The notes: a model not told the origin generated them from the sequence alone. 64,000 nt of DNA from Zygnema cylindricum (GCA_037447655.1 JBBHKE010003004.1:124001-188000), one strand, 5' to 3'; shown: positions 46,600 to 58,946, numbered from the stretch's first letter. Numbers and translations are program-made.

Positions 46600-47045
46600 T
46601 CAAACTTAAGACTTAGAGGAGTTGCTATTGGACAGGAAAACTATCGGAAGTAAGTGGGTATTCAAGGTGAAACTGAATCTAGATAACACTATTCAGTGAT
46701 ACAAAGTGAGACTGAAAAAGGGATAGAATTAGAAGGAATTGACTTTGAGGAAACTTTTTGCCTGCGGTCAGGTTAAAAGGTTTTCTTCCTGTCGGAGTTC
46801 TCCTAGCCTTAGCGGAAACAGAATATATAGAGGTTCACCAGATAGACGCAAAGACAGCTGCCTTACACAGATTACTGGAGAAAGAGAGAGATAGAGAGAT
46901 AGCGAAAAAAAGAGAGAGGTGATTTATACGAAACAACCAGAGATGTATGAGGAAGTTGAGAGAGGGAATTTAGTGCGGAGCCTGTCGAAACCATTGTACA
47001 GCCTCAAACAGGCCCATAGACAGCGGAATCTCAAACTAGATTGAA
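46600..47045 (+). mobile_element. Decayed Ty1/copia reverse transcriptase fragment
   Basis: Read across several frames and stops, the plus strand gives the copia RT start (IGSKWVFKVKLN), then EVHQIDAKTAALH and SLKPLYSLKQA-like motifs (here SLSKPLYSLKQA). A GA insertion near 46880-46920 and several stops break it. No LTR pair or integrase was recognised. Confidence 0.75.
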
Positions 47046-47248
47046 TCCCTACTAGGTTTAGGGTTCGTCAAAACCACTCCATCCAAACCACTCACTCGAA
47101 TAATCTAACAACCCTGATACTACAAAAATTTCTGAAAACCTTTCCTTACTACCCTAAAACCTTCCCTCCACCTTCCCTCCATCAACTTCTCCAACTACAT
47201 ACCAAATCCATCATCTCCCTCCCTCTCCCTCCCTCTCCCTCCCCCCAC

Positions 47249-47866
47249 CTGAAAAGCTGTCAATGGGTGCCTGTAGTCCATAGTGAAGCAGTCCTTGGCC
47301 ACCTTCCCAAACTGCAGCAACACCGGCCGGTCCGATTCGGGCACGCCGCCGGCCGCCACCAGCTGGAAGTTCTTCACGGAGGCGACTGTGACGCGACCGC
47401 GGAAGTTGAGGCACCAGCACTGGAGGGGGGGAGGGAGGGACGGGAGGTTTTAGGAGAGAGGGGGGGAGGGAGGGACGGGAGGTTAGGAGAGAGGGGGGGA
47501 GGGGGGACGGGAGGTTTTAGGAGAGAGGGGGGGAGGGAGGGAGGGAGAGAGAGAGAGACTGACAGAGAGACAGGCAGAGAGAGAGAGAGAAACAGCAAAA
47601 GACAGACAGAAAGAGTGAAACAGAGACAGAGAGAGAGAGAGACAGAGAGAAAGAGAAAGAGAAACAGAGAGACATAGAAAGAGTGAAAGAGAGAGAAAGA
47701 TAGAGAGAAAATTACAGACAGAAGAGAGAAAGAGAGACAGAGAGAAAGAGAGACCGAGAAACAGAGAGAGAAAGAGAAACAGAAAAAGAGAGAAAAAGAC
47801 ACAGGGAGAGAGAAAGAAGAGAGGGGGAGAGACACACACAGAGAGAGAGAGAGAGAGGAGAGAATT

Positions 47867-47930
<64 letters not shown>

Positions 47931-48999
47931 TGACAGACAGAGAGAGAGAGGTGTGTTCCAAACTGACGACTTCCTAAGAATTCTTATGCTTTCAAGCAAT
48001 ATGGTTTCGCTCTACAATTCAAAGTACACATTTTGAACTCTATCCTCTCCCTCCCCACCCCTCACCTGCAGCTGGTCGTGCCACCTCGGAGGCTTATTCT
48101 TTAAAAGTAAAGGCTCCTCCTTCCCCCCACAACAACACTCCTTCCCCTCTCCCTCTCCCCCTCCTCCCGCACTGCAATCCGCCACTGCTCCTCTACTCCT
48201 ACTCCCTCCTCCTCCCCCTCCCACTCCTCCCCCTCCCACTCCTCCCACCCCCGAAGCCCCTGACATTGCCTCCGCCTCTCCCACCACTCCCTCCTCTTCC
48301 CCTCCGTTCAGAGAGAGTGCCACGTCAGCATGTTTTTCGTTTTTTGTGAGGGAAACATCGTCAGGGGAGTAGAGGGAGGGAGAGAGAAGGGAGCATTGGA
48401 TCCTCCGGGGACCACGAGTGCCCAAAACGTTAAGGGCGTACGCGACAGAAACAGAGGGAGTGGGGAGGCGGGAGGAGGGGCGGGAGGAGAGAGAGGGGGG
48501 AGAGACGCAGGAGGAGGCGCAGGAGGGGGATTTGGGGGGAGGGGAGGGAGGAGAGGGGCAGGAAGGAAGAGGGACCACGCTGGAGCTGGAGAACTGGAAA
48601 AAGGACAGAAAGAGGGGGAGAGGGAGAGGGGAGGGGAGAGGATGACGATGGGTTGGTTTAAAGATTGGGAAAAGGAGGGAGAGGGAGATGAGAAGGGTGA
48701 GAAACAGGGAGAAAGAGCGAGGGAATGGAGAACAGCAAAAAACAGGGAGAGAGATGGAGAGTGAGAAGAGTAGTCTGAGAATCATTGAGGGAAAGACAGA
48801 GAGAGACGGAGAGACAGGGTGAGACAGAGACATCTCAGAAACAGAGAGAGACAGACAAATAGAGTCAGAAAGAGAGAGTAAGAAAAATATGGGAAGAGTG
48901 AGAGAGAGAGAGTTCAGAGACAGAGTGAGACAGAGAGGGAAGCAAAGAGAGAGACAGAGAGAGAGAGTGACATAGGGACAGGGAGACAGCTAGACAGAG

Positions 49000-49045
<46 letters not shown>

Positions 49046-49760
49046 GCAGGAAAGGGCAGGGTGCATGCGGGTGAGGGAGGGAGGGAGGGAGGGAGGGAGG
49101 GAGGGGAAGAGTGAGGAGGCTGGCGCACGGTGGTGAGTCAGATGGAATGGAGGGAATGGAGCCTCCCCAGCACGGAAGGGCTGCCCCTCGAGAACACCGC
49201 AGGGTCCAGCGATATCACGTACTCCGTGCTGCCACGTCAGCACACACACCGCCAAGTCAGCACTACCAATGTGTCAGCTTCATTGCAAACGTCAGCAGTT
49301 GAAACGTCAGCATTGACACACTATCATTGCCACGTCAGCATCAACCTATCGCCATTGGCAAGTCGGCATTGTTGCCACGTCAGCATCAAGAAGACATGAA
49401 CTTGCGACGCCCACATTGTCACAGGTCCACATGGCCACGTCAGCAAAACGTGACAGTATTGCCACATCAGCAATTGCAAAAATAACACCACCAGATCCAC
49501 CACACTCTCCCACTCCCCCCTCCCCTCCCTCCCTCCCTCCCTCTCCCTCCCTCTCTCACCAGGACGGCCTCCATCCGCACTTCCTGGCCGCCATGAGGAA
49601 CTTGCCGGTCTCGGTGGGGGTGGGGGGAAGGCCGAGGTAGAGGGAGTACGTCCCTGTCCTCCTACTCCTCTTAATAAAACACTCCACGCACTTATCTCTC
49701 GGCCCCCCCAAACGGAGGGAGGAAGGGAAGGTAAGCCATGGGGCGCTTCTCTCTACCCCT
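47249..49760 (-). CDS. TLP: Tubby-like protein (TLP), tubby domain exons, incomplete
   Basis: Plant tubby-like proteins have an F-box and a phosphoinositide-binding tubby domain. Minus-strand exons: about 49560-49760 ([20 protein letters not shown], then [11 protein letters not shown] and [15 protein letters not shown]); 49141-49228 ([17 protein letters not shown]), joined in phase by TG plus C; 48066 to about 48455 ([18 protein letters not shown], low-complexity insert, [15 protein letters not shown]); and 47249-47419 ([20 protein letters not shown], then [20 protein letters not shown]). The order matches the family. The F-box exon and the last short exon (family ending near FDTKLACE) were not found. 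In the second exon TGA at 49138-49140 appears where the family continues with FLGTKF, and no donor precedes it. So the gene is either broken or misread there. Introns are dominated by GA and GGGA tracts. Confidence 0.8.
47420..47945. repeat. Purine microsatellite (GGGGGAGGGA then GA/GACA) in TLP intron
   Basis: Begins immediately upstream of the last visible TLP exon with a repeated GGGAGGGACGGGAGGTTTTA unit (three copies, about 47428-47522), then almost pure GA with GACA interruptions to 47950. Confidence 0.9.
48760..49110. repeat. GA/GACAGAGA microsatellite in TLP intron
   Basis: GAGAGACAGAGA-type repeats, then GGGAGGGA repeats at 49075-49105. This tract lies exactly where the TLP exon with the in-frame TGA should continue. 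Confidence 0.85.
49205..49480. repeat. Clustered GCCACGTCAGCA motifs
   Basis: CCACGTCAGCA or CCAAGTCAGCA-type units recur at least seven times in one orientation with irregular 15-40 bp spacing, across TLP exon 2 and the next intron. Each holds ACGTCA, a bZIP-type core, but density and position suggest a degenerate minisatellite. Confidence 0.7.
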
Positions 49761-52290
49761 CTCTCTGGCCCCCCTGACCCCTCTCTCTCGCCTCCTTCTG
49801 TGCCAGCAAGTTGCCTGGAGAGGGGAGAGGGAAGGAGAGGGAGGGAGGAAGGGAAGAGGAGAGAGAGGTTAGAGCAAGTGGAGGGAAGGGGAGGCGGAGG
49901 GAGAGACAAAGGTGAGGAAAGCTGCTCAGCCAGGCGAAGAGAGAGAGGGGGAAGGAGGAGGGGAGGGGGAGAGGGAGGCGGAAAGATGGGGAGGGAGGGG
50001 GGGGGAAGGGAGGGGAGGGGAGCCACATAGCCAGCCTAAGAGAATTTCATAAAGGGGAGTTAGAGGAGGGAAGGGGAGCGGGAGAGGGAGGGGGAGGGGA
50101 CAGGAAAGGGGAGAGAGGAAAGCAAAAACTGCATTGTGGTAAAAGAGACTCGGAATGGGGAAGGGAGGGGAGGGAGAGGAGAGGTAGTAGGAAAAATTAG
50201 GGGGAGATGGGAGGAGGGAAGGGATCTGAGGTCAAATAGTGGGAAATCGAGGGAAATGAGAGGAGGAGAGGTAAGGGGTTAACGGAAAATGAGAGGGGGT
50301 GAGAGGAGGGAGAGGAAATGAGGAAATGGGGAAAACGAGGGAAGAGAAGAGAGAGAGAAAGGAGGAAGGAGGGAAGGGGGGGGATGGAGGCCGGACAGAC
50401 ACCAGAAAATAAATAGACCAGCCTCATGAGGATGTGGCCTGGGGGAGGGAAGTCTAACTGGGCCGGGAGAGGGCCCGGTTCCATGGGGGAGGAGAGGGAG
50501 GGAGGGGAAGGGGAGGGAGAAAGGGAGGGGAAGAGGAAGGAGGGGAAGGGACGGAAGGTGGAAATGGGGATGGAGGGACAGGAAGGACAGGAGAGGAAGG
50601 AAAGGGATGAGGGGAGGAAGGGATGGAATGGAATGGAGAGGAAGGAAATGGAAGGGGAATGGAAGCTGGCCGGACCTCAGCGACTATTCCGTCCTGCAGA
50701 GTGGCACGCTCCGGCGCTTTAAGGCGGGGCAGGGGCGGGGCCATCCGTACCAGAAAGGACGAGACCGTACGAACACAGCCAATCAGATGGGCCGGGATAG
50801 GACAAGCCGCCCCAGAATATCTTTTTCGATTCAATTTCGGGAGAAAATGACAAAACGAGAATCAGTTATGAATCGGGAAACAGAGGCATTGCCAGCCGCG
50901 GTGACATCGGATCTAGGGGAGATCTGACGGTGGAGAGTGGTTGGATTTTGTCGGTGCACGGACGCGATGGTGGTACGGATAGGTGAGGCTTTTAAGGACA
51001 GCAACCTCCTTCCACGTGGCCGAGTTTTCACAAAAGCCAACAGGGGCCTCCGGTCACGATCACACATTAATGCTATTTTGTTTGCCAGTGGGGAATAATT
51101 GATAGCGATCTTTAAAAAATCGATCTTACCGCCGCCAAGATATTGCTACGAAGATCGGACGGCTGTTAGGAAATCTGCGTCCTGTCGACCAGCGTCGCAC
51201 GTGGTCGTAGTGAATCTAGCCGTCCAAATTGGGCGGTTTGTCGCCTGCCATAGCGACAGTCGCATGATGATGCCATTGGGATGGCGCGTCGCATGCCATG
51301 GGATGATAGGGAGGAACGAGAAAAAACGGATTGGAACGAAGGAAATGGACGCACGAGAGAAGAGGTAATTAACGCGATTTGGGTACCAGTACGGTACTGT
51401 ACTAGAAGGTACAGTGAAGCACAGCGAATTGCGGTCACGTACTGACGTACTTGCAGGGCAGTGTCTAACTGTACGGTGCAGTAACTACTGTGGGTTCTGT
51501 AACCGCGAGCATTACAGCATTTGTATGCATCTTGTGGAACCGGACATGCTAGAACCGTCCAGATCAAAGCTACGAAGCGAAAACGACAAAGAGCATCTCA
51601 ACGGTCTTACCTGTTTACAAAGCGCGTGATCCGTGAGTCGAAACGCGAATGTCGTACATGGAAATGAAAACTACAGTACTGTACCATTACAACAAAATAT
51701 AAAATTCCATTAAAATATTTAGATTCTAATAAATCTTGACAGCACTCGTACGGTACGGCAAGTCGCATCAATTCAAATCTACATATATCCGTACCATATC
51801 CTGCCTAAATATATGCGTGTCGCGTCGCTGAAACAACATCATATCGTGCAAGGTATCGTTTCAAGAGAATATCGTAATCCCTCACTCATATTCTGCCGAT
51901 ATGGAATATCGTTGGGTGTAGAGAGGCGCACTGTATCGCTATTCCACCACAAAGTTGTAAATTCCGAAGGCTTTGGGCCAGAGGTCACAATCGAATCCGT
52001 ACCCGATCCGTACCCGATCCGTACCCGGCAGGCCGCGTCGGATTCGGAACGGATTCGGGTGCAGAATTTGGGGTCGGCCGGATTCGGCCGGGTAAAAAAC
52101 AAAAATAAAAAAATCGGGTACGGCGAGATTCCGTTAACCTGATTGTGACCTCCGCTCCATTGAACCCTCTTTTTGAGAGAGGAAAAGGTTGAGGTGTTCC
52201 ATTGGGTTTTTATTTAGGGTTTTATGATCCGGAAAACTATGATCATATTTTATTAATTTTGGCCCATTCACAATCCGGTCCTCGCCGTTA
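49761..52290. other. Purine-rich then mixed spacer, no gene confirmed
   Basis: 49790-50680 is GGGA-rich and gives long artefact frames. 50700-52290 has no recognised exon. An F-box exon for the TLP gene would be expected here but was not identified. Near 51990-52030 CCGTACCCGAT is repeated three times. Confidence 0.4.
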
Positions 52291-52615
52291 AGAACAAAAA
52301 TAGAAATAGTACGGAAAAAACAAAAAATCAAAAATATAAATAGTACGGGAAGATCAAAAAAACAAAAATATAAATAGTACGGGAAGAACAAAAAATAAAA
52401 AATAAAAATAGTACGGGAAGAACAAAAAATCAAAAATAGAAATAGTACGGGAATAACAAAAATCAAAAATAGAAATAGCACGAGAAGAACAAAAAATCAA
52501 AAATAGAAATAGTACAGGAAGAACAAAAAATATAAATAGTACGGGAAGAACAAAAAAAGAAATAGTACGGGAAGAACAAAAATATAAATTGTACGGGAAG
52601 AACAAAAATAGGGTT
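52290..52615. repeat. Tandem array of about 32-bp AT-rich units
   Basis: About ten units of the type AGTACGGGAAGAACAAAAAA followed by TCAAAAATAGAAAT. Unit length varies from about 24 to 36 bp. Confidence 0.9.
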
Positions 52616-52774
52616 CATCGCGATTTTAAAAATAGAGTATTTTAAAAGATCACACATGGAGCCCAACCCTTAGGGCTTCGGCTCATTGGATCCCCGAAAG
52701 GGTCATTTCAAGGAACAGTATACTGTTGAAATTATTATATTTATGTGGTATTTTCTAGGTCTAAATATTTCATC

Positions 52775-53735
52775 CAAAAAGGAAAAGAAAAAGGCGGACA
52801 TCCTGCCTCCACCTTCTCTCTCTACCCACCATACTTGTTGTAGTAAATGAGGGATAGAGAGAGTGGTTGAGCCATGGCTGTCCTAGCTCAGGCAGGACTA
52901 AAGAGTGACTTAAGTCACTCTCAACAAAAGGTTGAGTCCGGCAGGACTCGAACCTCCGACCGGCAGAGCGCGGCGTAGCCGTTAGCTCTAACCAGTCTGT
53001 CGTAGAAGTCCGTTAAGAGATATAGGGCTCGATATTTATTTAAACTATTGTATGGTAGTGAAATCAATTAACTGTAATTTGAACGAAGGAACATAGAACT
53101 TGTTAAAATTTAGTGCGGACGTCATTTCCACGAAACAAATGAATCGGACATTTGTTTCGACGGTCGACATTAAATGTCGGATTTAATCCGACAGCACATG
53201 TCATCGCCGAGATCGCGGAATGGTCACTTTGGCTTTTATGGACGTGCCATGACTTGGCGCCGCGTGGAAGGATGACATTCGGTCGCGGGAATTCCAAGGA
53301 ATGTACGGACGAGTTGAAAAGTGACACGCGTCCACTCAGTGGCCTTGTCGTACACAGGTCGTACAGAAGGACATCGGCCGTAGTACCTTTCTGTACTTTA
53401 CAGTCATATGATTGGTTCGTACTTCAGTAGATAGGGGTTGTGAGAGGGGTTTTAAGACTTAGGAAATTTGGTAGGCAGACACCTCTCTTTAAGAGAGCTT
53501 TGTATAAAATTGACATTTTTGTTGGCTCATAACTTTTAGGTTGGTTGGCCGTTTTCAGTGATTTTTTTTGCTACGGACTCAGGGGAGTCCAGGCTGCACA
53601 GGGGTGCAGTCAAATTGTCAGTTTGCCTTCCTGGACAGCAATGGTTGTGGCTTGAAGTGGGTTAGTTAAATACTATCTAGAGGCTTCCTGTATTCTGTGG
53701 TCCAATGGAGGACACATAATTTCATATACCGTATC
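52775..53735 (-). repeat. Dispersed repeat with tRNA-derived end, copy 2
   Basis: Reverse complement of 19860-20815. In minus orientation the tRNA-like part (about 53008-52925) has an A-box-like GACAGACTGGTTAGAGC, an exact B box GGTTCGAGTCC and the end CTGCCGGACTC, better preserved than in copy 1. Confidence 0.7.
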
Positions 53736-53837
53736 TCGTTAGTACAGGACAGGACAGTACAGTATAGTACAATATGGATCAGTACAGTACAGTATAGTAC
53801 TGTACTGTAATGTTAACGTTTTTTCGCCGCTTTTCTT

Positions 53838-54257
53838 ATGCGTGCAGACTGCAGAGACTGCCAGTCGGAATCTGAGAATCCTGCCTTGCAATCGCAGCCG
53901 TCTGTTAAATATCTGGGAAGTGTGTACGGAGAATATATCTTTTGCGTGGCGAAACACTCAACAGATGGCGTAGCTTTCAATGATTGGGCTATTAACGAAC
54001 GTCCAGATAAAAGTCCTCCGGTCGGAGACTGCCCAATCATTGAAAGTGACCATGATCGTGACCACTATCCGGCCCAATTGGCCGAAACCCTAAGATACGG
54101 AGTGGATTTCCATGTACGATTCTTCAGTCTTCAATGGAGGTCGCGCGCAATGTATATTTCAGTCGGGAGATTTCTGTATCGAATCGATGACGACAAAATA
54201 CTTTTTGACATTTTTGTTGGTCAGTTGCAGTACAGTAACACAATGAATCGCTATTAG
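53838..54257 (+). other. Open frame of 139 codons, unknown
   Basis: The frame has balanced composition (several Cys, Trp and Asp-rich stretches such as ESDHDRDHYPAQLAE) and is not simple repeat. No family is recognised, no splice or promoter context supports it, and its 3' end runs into MITE-like AGTGTTAATAACACT. A chance frame or a fragment of an unknown element are both possible. Confidence 0.2.
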
Positions 54258-54323
54258 TGTTAATAACACTATATCGACGCCCCAAAACTACGACCCTCGA
54301 ACCTAAAATAGGACTAGAAATAC

Positions 54324-54534
54324 TACACCGCCAATCGCTATTAGAGTCAAGGATTAAATAGCGTCAAAAAACAATTAGCGTTATTGATTCTAATTTAGTA
54401 CCTGAGACGTGGCAGATTATGGTCCACGTACTTAAATAGCGTTATTAATTGTATTTCAGGTTTTTTTTTTTTTTTAAAGGGCACCGAATTAGCGTTATAC
54501 ACTCTAATAGCGATTGACGGTGTACTGTACTTAT
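54324..54534. mobile_element. MITE, TACACC family, 211 bp
   Basis: Tips TACACCGCCAATCGCTATTA and TAATAGCGATTGACGGTGTA are inverted, one mismatch over 20. Internal TTAGCGTTA repeats. Confidence 0.9.
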
Positions 54535-54841
54535 TTCTTTCCGTTAATACAGGTACGGTTTTATTAGTGTCAAATACTCTATTTCAGGAGGTATTTAAAT
54601 TCCAACTACCTCCTGAAGTAGAGTATTTGTAAGTGTGATGTATGAATACATGTATCATTCCCTACTAAAACTGTTATTTTTAGGTAAAAAAAGTGATTAA
54701 AATGTCAAATAATGTCGTAGACACAAGAAAGCGCACTCAGATTTGATTCCTGCGAATAAAGATGGGGGAAATTAAGTGAACCTGTTCTCACATGTTCAAA
54801 CGTCAACTACGTGAAAAGGGCTAAGGGAGAAGGATATTTTG

Positions 54842-55726
54842 TAGTGTTGTGTATCGGTAAAAAAATTATCGCGATAACACCGATACCGATAGTTATCGGT
54901 TATCGAACGGTCAGCGGTCCCGATATATTTGTACTTTCTGTACTTTCTGTGCGGAGTGCTTTCTGTCCGGTAAACTGAACGGTAAATTTACGAGAAATGC
55001 ACGGTTTTTACGGGAAATGTACGAAATTTGACAGAAAAATACGTTGCACTTTGTAGTACTTTTTAGGCGGTTAACTGAACATAAATTTTACGGGAGCGTA
55101 CGGAATTTTACTGATAAACTGATTATCATGGAACGGTAAAAAGACGGCGGACACAAAGTACAACGGATGCAGAATAACATTATGCGCGCCACAATAATCG
55201 AACGGACGACATTCAATGAGAAAATACGAGCGGACGGTCAGCGTGAGCGCCGGCATCTCGGAATGGCTTTTTTGGCGGCTTTTGCCAAAAAAGCCGACGG
55301 ATTGACACGTGGCAGGTTTCCAGTGGATCCTAAAAAATAAAGGGACAAAGCCACGGCGTCAGATGTGAAAGGTACATCGTTTTAACTGGAGCCGTACTAA
55401 AGTCGTACATATCTTATGCTGGCTACTGTACTTTCGGCTTGTACAAATGATCTGATTGGTAGGTACCTCAAGGGTTGTGAGTAGGGCGCGTCGGGGGAAT
55501 ACGACGTACAGTTGAGTGTACATGTCGTACATTTATCTGTACGGATCGTACAGTTATCGCCGATAGTTATCGTTATCGGCATTATTGCCGAGAAGTAGCC
55601 GATATTATCGGCTACTTATCGGCGATAAGGCCGATCAAGATTTATCGTACCAATATATCGATTATCGGGTCCCCGAAAAAAGGCCCATATCGGTTATCGG
55701 CAAATCCTTACCGATACACAACACTA
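54842..55726. mobile_element. hAT-type MITE, 885 bp, perfect 8-bp target duplication
   Basis: Left end TAGTGTTGTGTATCGGTAA and right end TTACCGATACACAACACTA are perfect inverted repeats of 19 bp. The direct repeat ATATTTTG lies at 54834-54841 and 55727-55734. Subterminal TTATCGG blocks fold back. The interior is rich in GTAC, with no transposase. The tips resemble those of 36893-38411. Confidence 0.92.
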
Positions 55727-55734
55727 ATATTTTG

Positions 55735-56651
55735 TATTAAATTACACCTTAGAACGATATTCTTGTTGATAACACTATATCCGCGCTTCTAAATTACTAC
55801 CCTCGAATTAAGAAGAGAATACCGCAAACCGCCGAAAACCTATTCCGCGATCTCGGCATGCTTCGTGGCCGTCCGATTAAGCCGGATTACAATGAATACA
55901 ACTTTAATTTGTTTGGGCAAATAAAGGTACGATTTAATGAACTAGTGACGACTTTAAGACTGAGGAAGATAAGCTACAATGCTCCGTAAAAAGATGGTTG
56001 AGGACAAATCCACGGTGCACACCTCACATGTTTACTCTAGTAATCGAACTTGCTAGGAAAACAAGTGGAGGAAAACGGCATTATGCATGCAAAGCATACC
56101 CATAAATATGACTAGACTTTGCTATTGGTTTTCCGTTGACTGCAAGATGGGTGTTATAAGGTTTTAAAGGAAACAAAGTGAAATATTATCTTGACCCGAG
56201 TTGTTGGGAAAGGGGGGGAGTTTATATCATGCACACCAGATCTAACACGTTAGGCTCTTGAGGATAGTGGTTAAACAAATTTTGGATTTTTGTTATTTTG
56301 TTCAAAGCCATAACGCCTCTTAGAGCGAGGAGGGTAAGGAGGTTGAGGTGAATTGTTACTTTTGGCCCAAATCGTTCCACTTAACATTTTTTTTTGCATA
56401 CATTATTGAAAACTAAAAATGATATCTTCTTTATGTTGCATATGATCAAGGCTAGTGTTGACTTTATGGCCACCCAAACTTAACTCGATTTTTCCACAGT
56501 AAATGTTGGATTGGTTTTAAGCACACCTTATATTGAATCTACTACGTCCTTGCCTTTTTTTTTCCTTGCTTCTCTATGTTTTTTGCAAATAAAATTGACA
56601 TTTGCATACATTTAATCAACTTTTAAAGTTTACATTGTTGCGAACCATACA
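55735..56651. other. Spacer, nothing recognised
   Basis: A fragment at 55755-55860 (GATAACACTATATCCGCGCT) resembles 54255-54300 next to a TACACC MITE. No gene seen. Confidence 0.4.
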
Positions 56652-56659
56652 ATCTAGAT

Positions 56660-57166
56660 CATAATTCAGAAGTAGGTGAAAGTAGGCCCATACAATATGC
56701 CTATTTTATGCAAAACATACAATATGGCCTTAAGACCCATATTGTATTGGTCGCAAAATGAAAAAAAATAGTAGCAGGGTTGAGTTTCACATCGATCGAT
56801 TGAGAATTATACGTCATGTCTAAATTTAGAAAAACATTCGGACAAAAAAAATAATTTTATGTGAGTTTTGAGGTATTTTTTATTTAAACCGTCAGATTCG
56901 GACGATCGGACGGTCGCAGATCAAAGTAGCGATCTAAGAAGATCACATGAAAAGCCCATAACACAACTCATCCTACACTTTGTCAGTTCACTGAAAATTT
57001 CGTCCAGCGGCGTGCGGTTACTATGATCATACGTCAGATTCGTACGTTCGTACAAAAGGGTGCACAAACGCACACACATACAGTATGCCTACTCTGCGCG
57101 AGTTTTGTGCCAAGTTTTGTGCGTCTACCAAAGCCCTACCATAAAAACGCCTACTTTTGAACTATG
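56660..57166. mobile_element. hAT-type MITE, 507 bp, family of 14617-14882
   Basis: Ends CATAATTCAGAAGTAG and CTACTTTTGAACTATG are inverted with two mismatches. The direct repeat ATCTAGAT lies at 56652-56659 and 57167-57174, a perfect 8-bp target duplication (itself a palindrome). It shares both halves with the 266-bp copy and has extra interior, so the short copy looks like an internal deletion. Confidence 0.9.
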
Positions 57167-57174
57167 ATCTAGAT

Positions 57175-58946
57175 TGTCATTTTCTTGGACAAAAGATCAC
57201 TCAAGGACCTCACGAGACCATTCCTCTCTAGCCCTGACAGGGACGTCTATTTCCGTCATAGCTCCTTTGAAGGTGAAATGATTTACGCGCATGACAGTAT
57301 TCGAAAAACTATTGCAAATTTTGCTTTTAAGGCATGGTGTTTTATTCAACTATTTGAGGTCTCACTTATTTTTGTGCTCGATTGATATTATTATGCATGA
57401 CGGTGTACCCTTATTTTATGGGGACGTTTTTTTGGCAAATCTCAGTTAGAGGGCTCCACATACAGTTGCAATATGAAATGTTGCTCAATGCAACGAGTGT
57501 GATTTTGCTCACCGTGATGCTACGGAGGATTTTATCTCCATTTCGGGTAAGGTATTTAGTTGCTTGGGTTCTTTTGGTTTACAATTTTGCTCGTGGTTGA
57601 TAATCTTTCTGATATAGGGGACTCAAGGCCCACCTTTCGTACTCACCTTTTATACTCACGTGTTTATCATGACCGTTTGTTTGTTTCTTTACAATGCATA
57701 CTCGTCTTCCTATCGCTATTTTTATGGTTCACCATCAAGTTCCTCTTGTTCTTTGGTCACTTGTGCAGGGAATCCATGCTCTCCTTTGATTAGTATCACA
57801 TTATACCTGTTAATTACGTACGCACACAAACACCCACGCACTTAAACTTAATATTCAATTACAGAAGTTCCAAACTCAAGGCTCTACCAAGCTTGGTGGA
57901 CTTACAGTGTGGGAGATCTTATCGGATAATTTAGTTATGCCAAGATTTCAATTTGTACTTTAAAAAAGCTGTGTTATTTTTACCTTGTTTTAATTTATCG
58001 GGCTTTTATCTTCGGTTTTTAGCCTGTCACACTGTCTCCGCATTATTCTCCAATTCTTGTGGATTTCTCACGTTTGGGTTGTATTCAACCACTCTCGGGT
58101 GACAAGCTCGATCTGATATTCAGTAACACTTAAAAAGAAGATAAAACTAGTTTTTTTGCTTGTAATCGTTTGAAATATTGAATTCTCGCAGTAAGGAGAA
58201 CAGAAATGACAAACTACACATGTCAACAAACATTAACAAACTTTTGACAACCCTCTTTCAGCCCACCAAGCGAGGGAGAGAAAGTGGGTAGAGGGAAAGG
58301 ATATTGGTAATGGAGTACTGCAAAGACCCAGACTGTCTTGTTTCAACTACTCTTTCAATTTCCAAACAATCTAGTCTGGATCGATGGGAGACCAACTGAG
58401 CGTGAACACACACTCCATACCTTTTAACAAGAATTTGGAAAACTAATAACATCCACACTATAAAACCATTCCAGGAACCATTGATGTATTCCCCCATTTG
58501 TGCTTTCCTCCCTTTTTTTCCACAAATACATCACTTTGATGCTTTATTCTGAACCATGTACAAGCCGTTTGCAAATTCAACAACACCTTGATTTGGGTAC
58601 GTTTCTTACAAAATTGCCTATGGAACATTTTCGGAAGAGGGTAACCTGTGCTAACTTATTCTTTTTGTCGCTGTCATGAAGTGTCATTCCTCGCCACTTT
58701 GACAATATAAGATATTCAGCTCATGATGAGCCCAAAATGTCCATAATTCTTCATGTCCGTATTAGCCAATGGCACTTCCCAAGCTTCTTTCCTCTTTCTC
58801 TCCTCCCCTTACACCTCCTACTACCATAAGCAACAACAAAAAAACTGCTCTGCATGAATCATTGATTCGAGCCAAAAAGGGTCACTTCGATTCTCGTAAT
58901 TACTCAGTTGTATCAAAATTGAGGCCTTTGAGTACCAGTTCAACAG
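57175..58946. other. Spacer downstream of ZFWD gene, no gene confirmed
   Basis: Short hydrophobic frames at 57380-57850 (+) and a 61-codon serine-rich frame at 58769-58954 (+). None has recognisable domains. Confidence 0.4.

Noticed and set aside
48012-48833. Single 273-codon minus-strand protein
   Set aside because: Only its middle part is tubby domain; the ends read through a splice donor at 48061 and simple-sequence intron.
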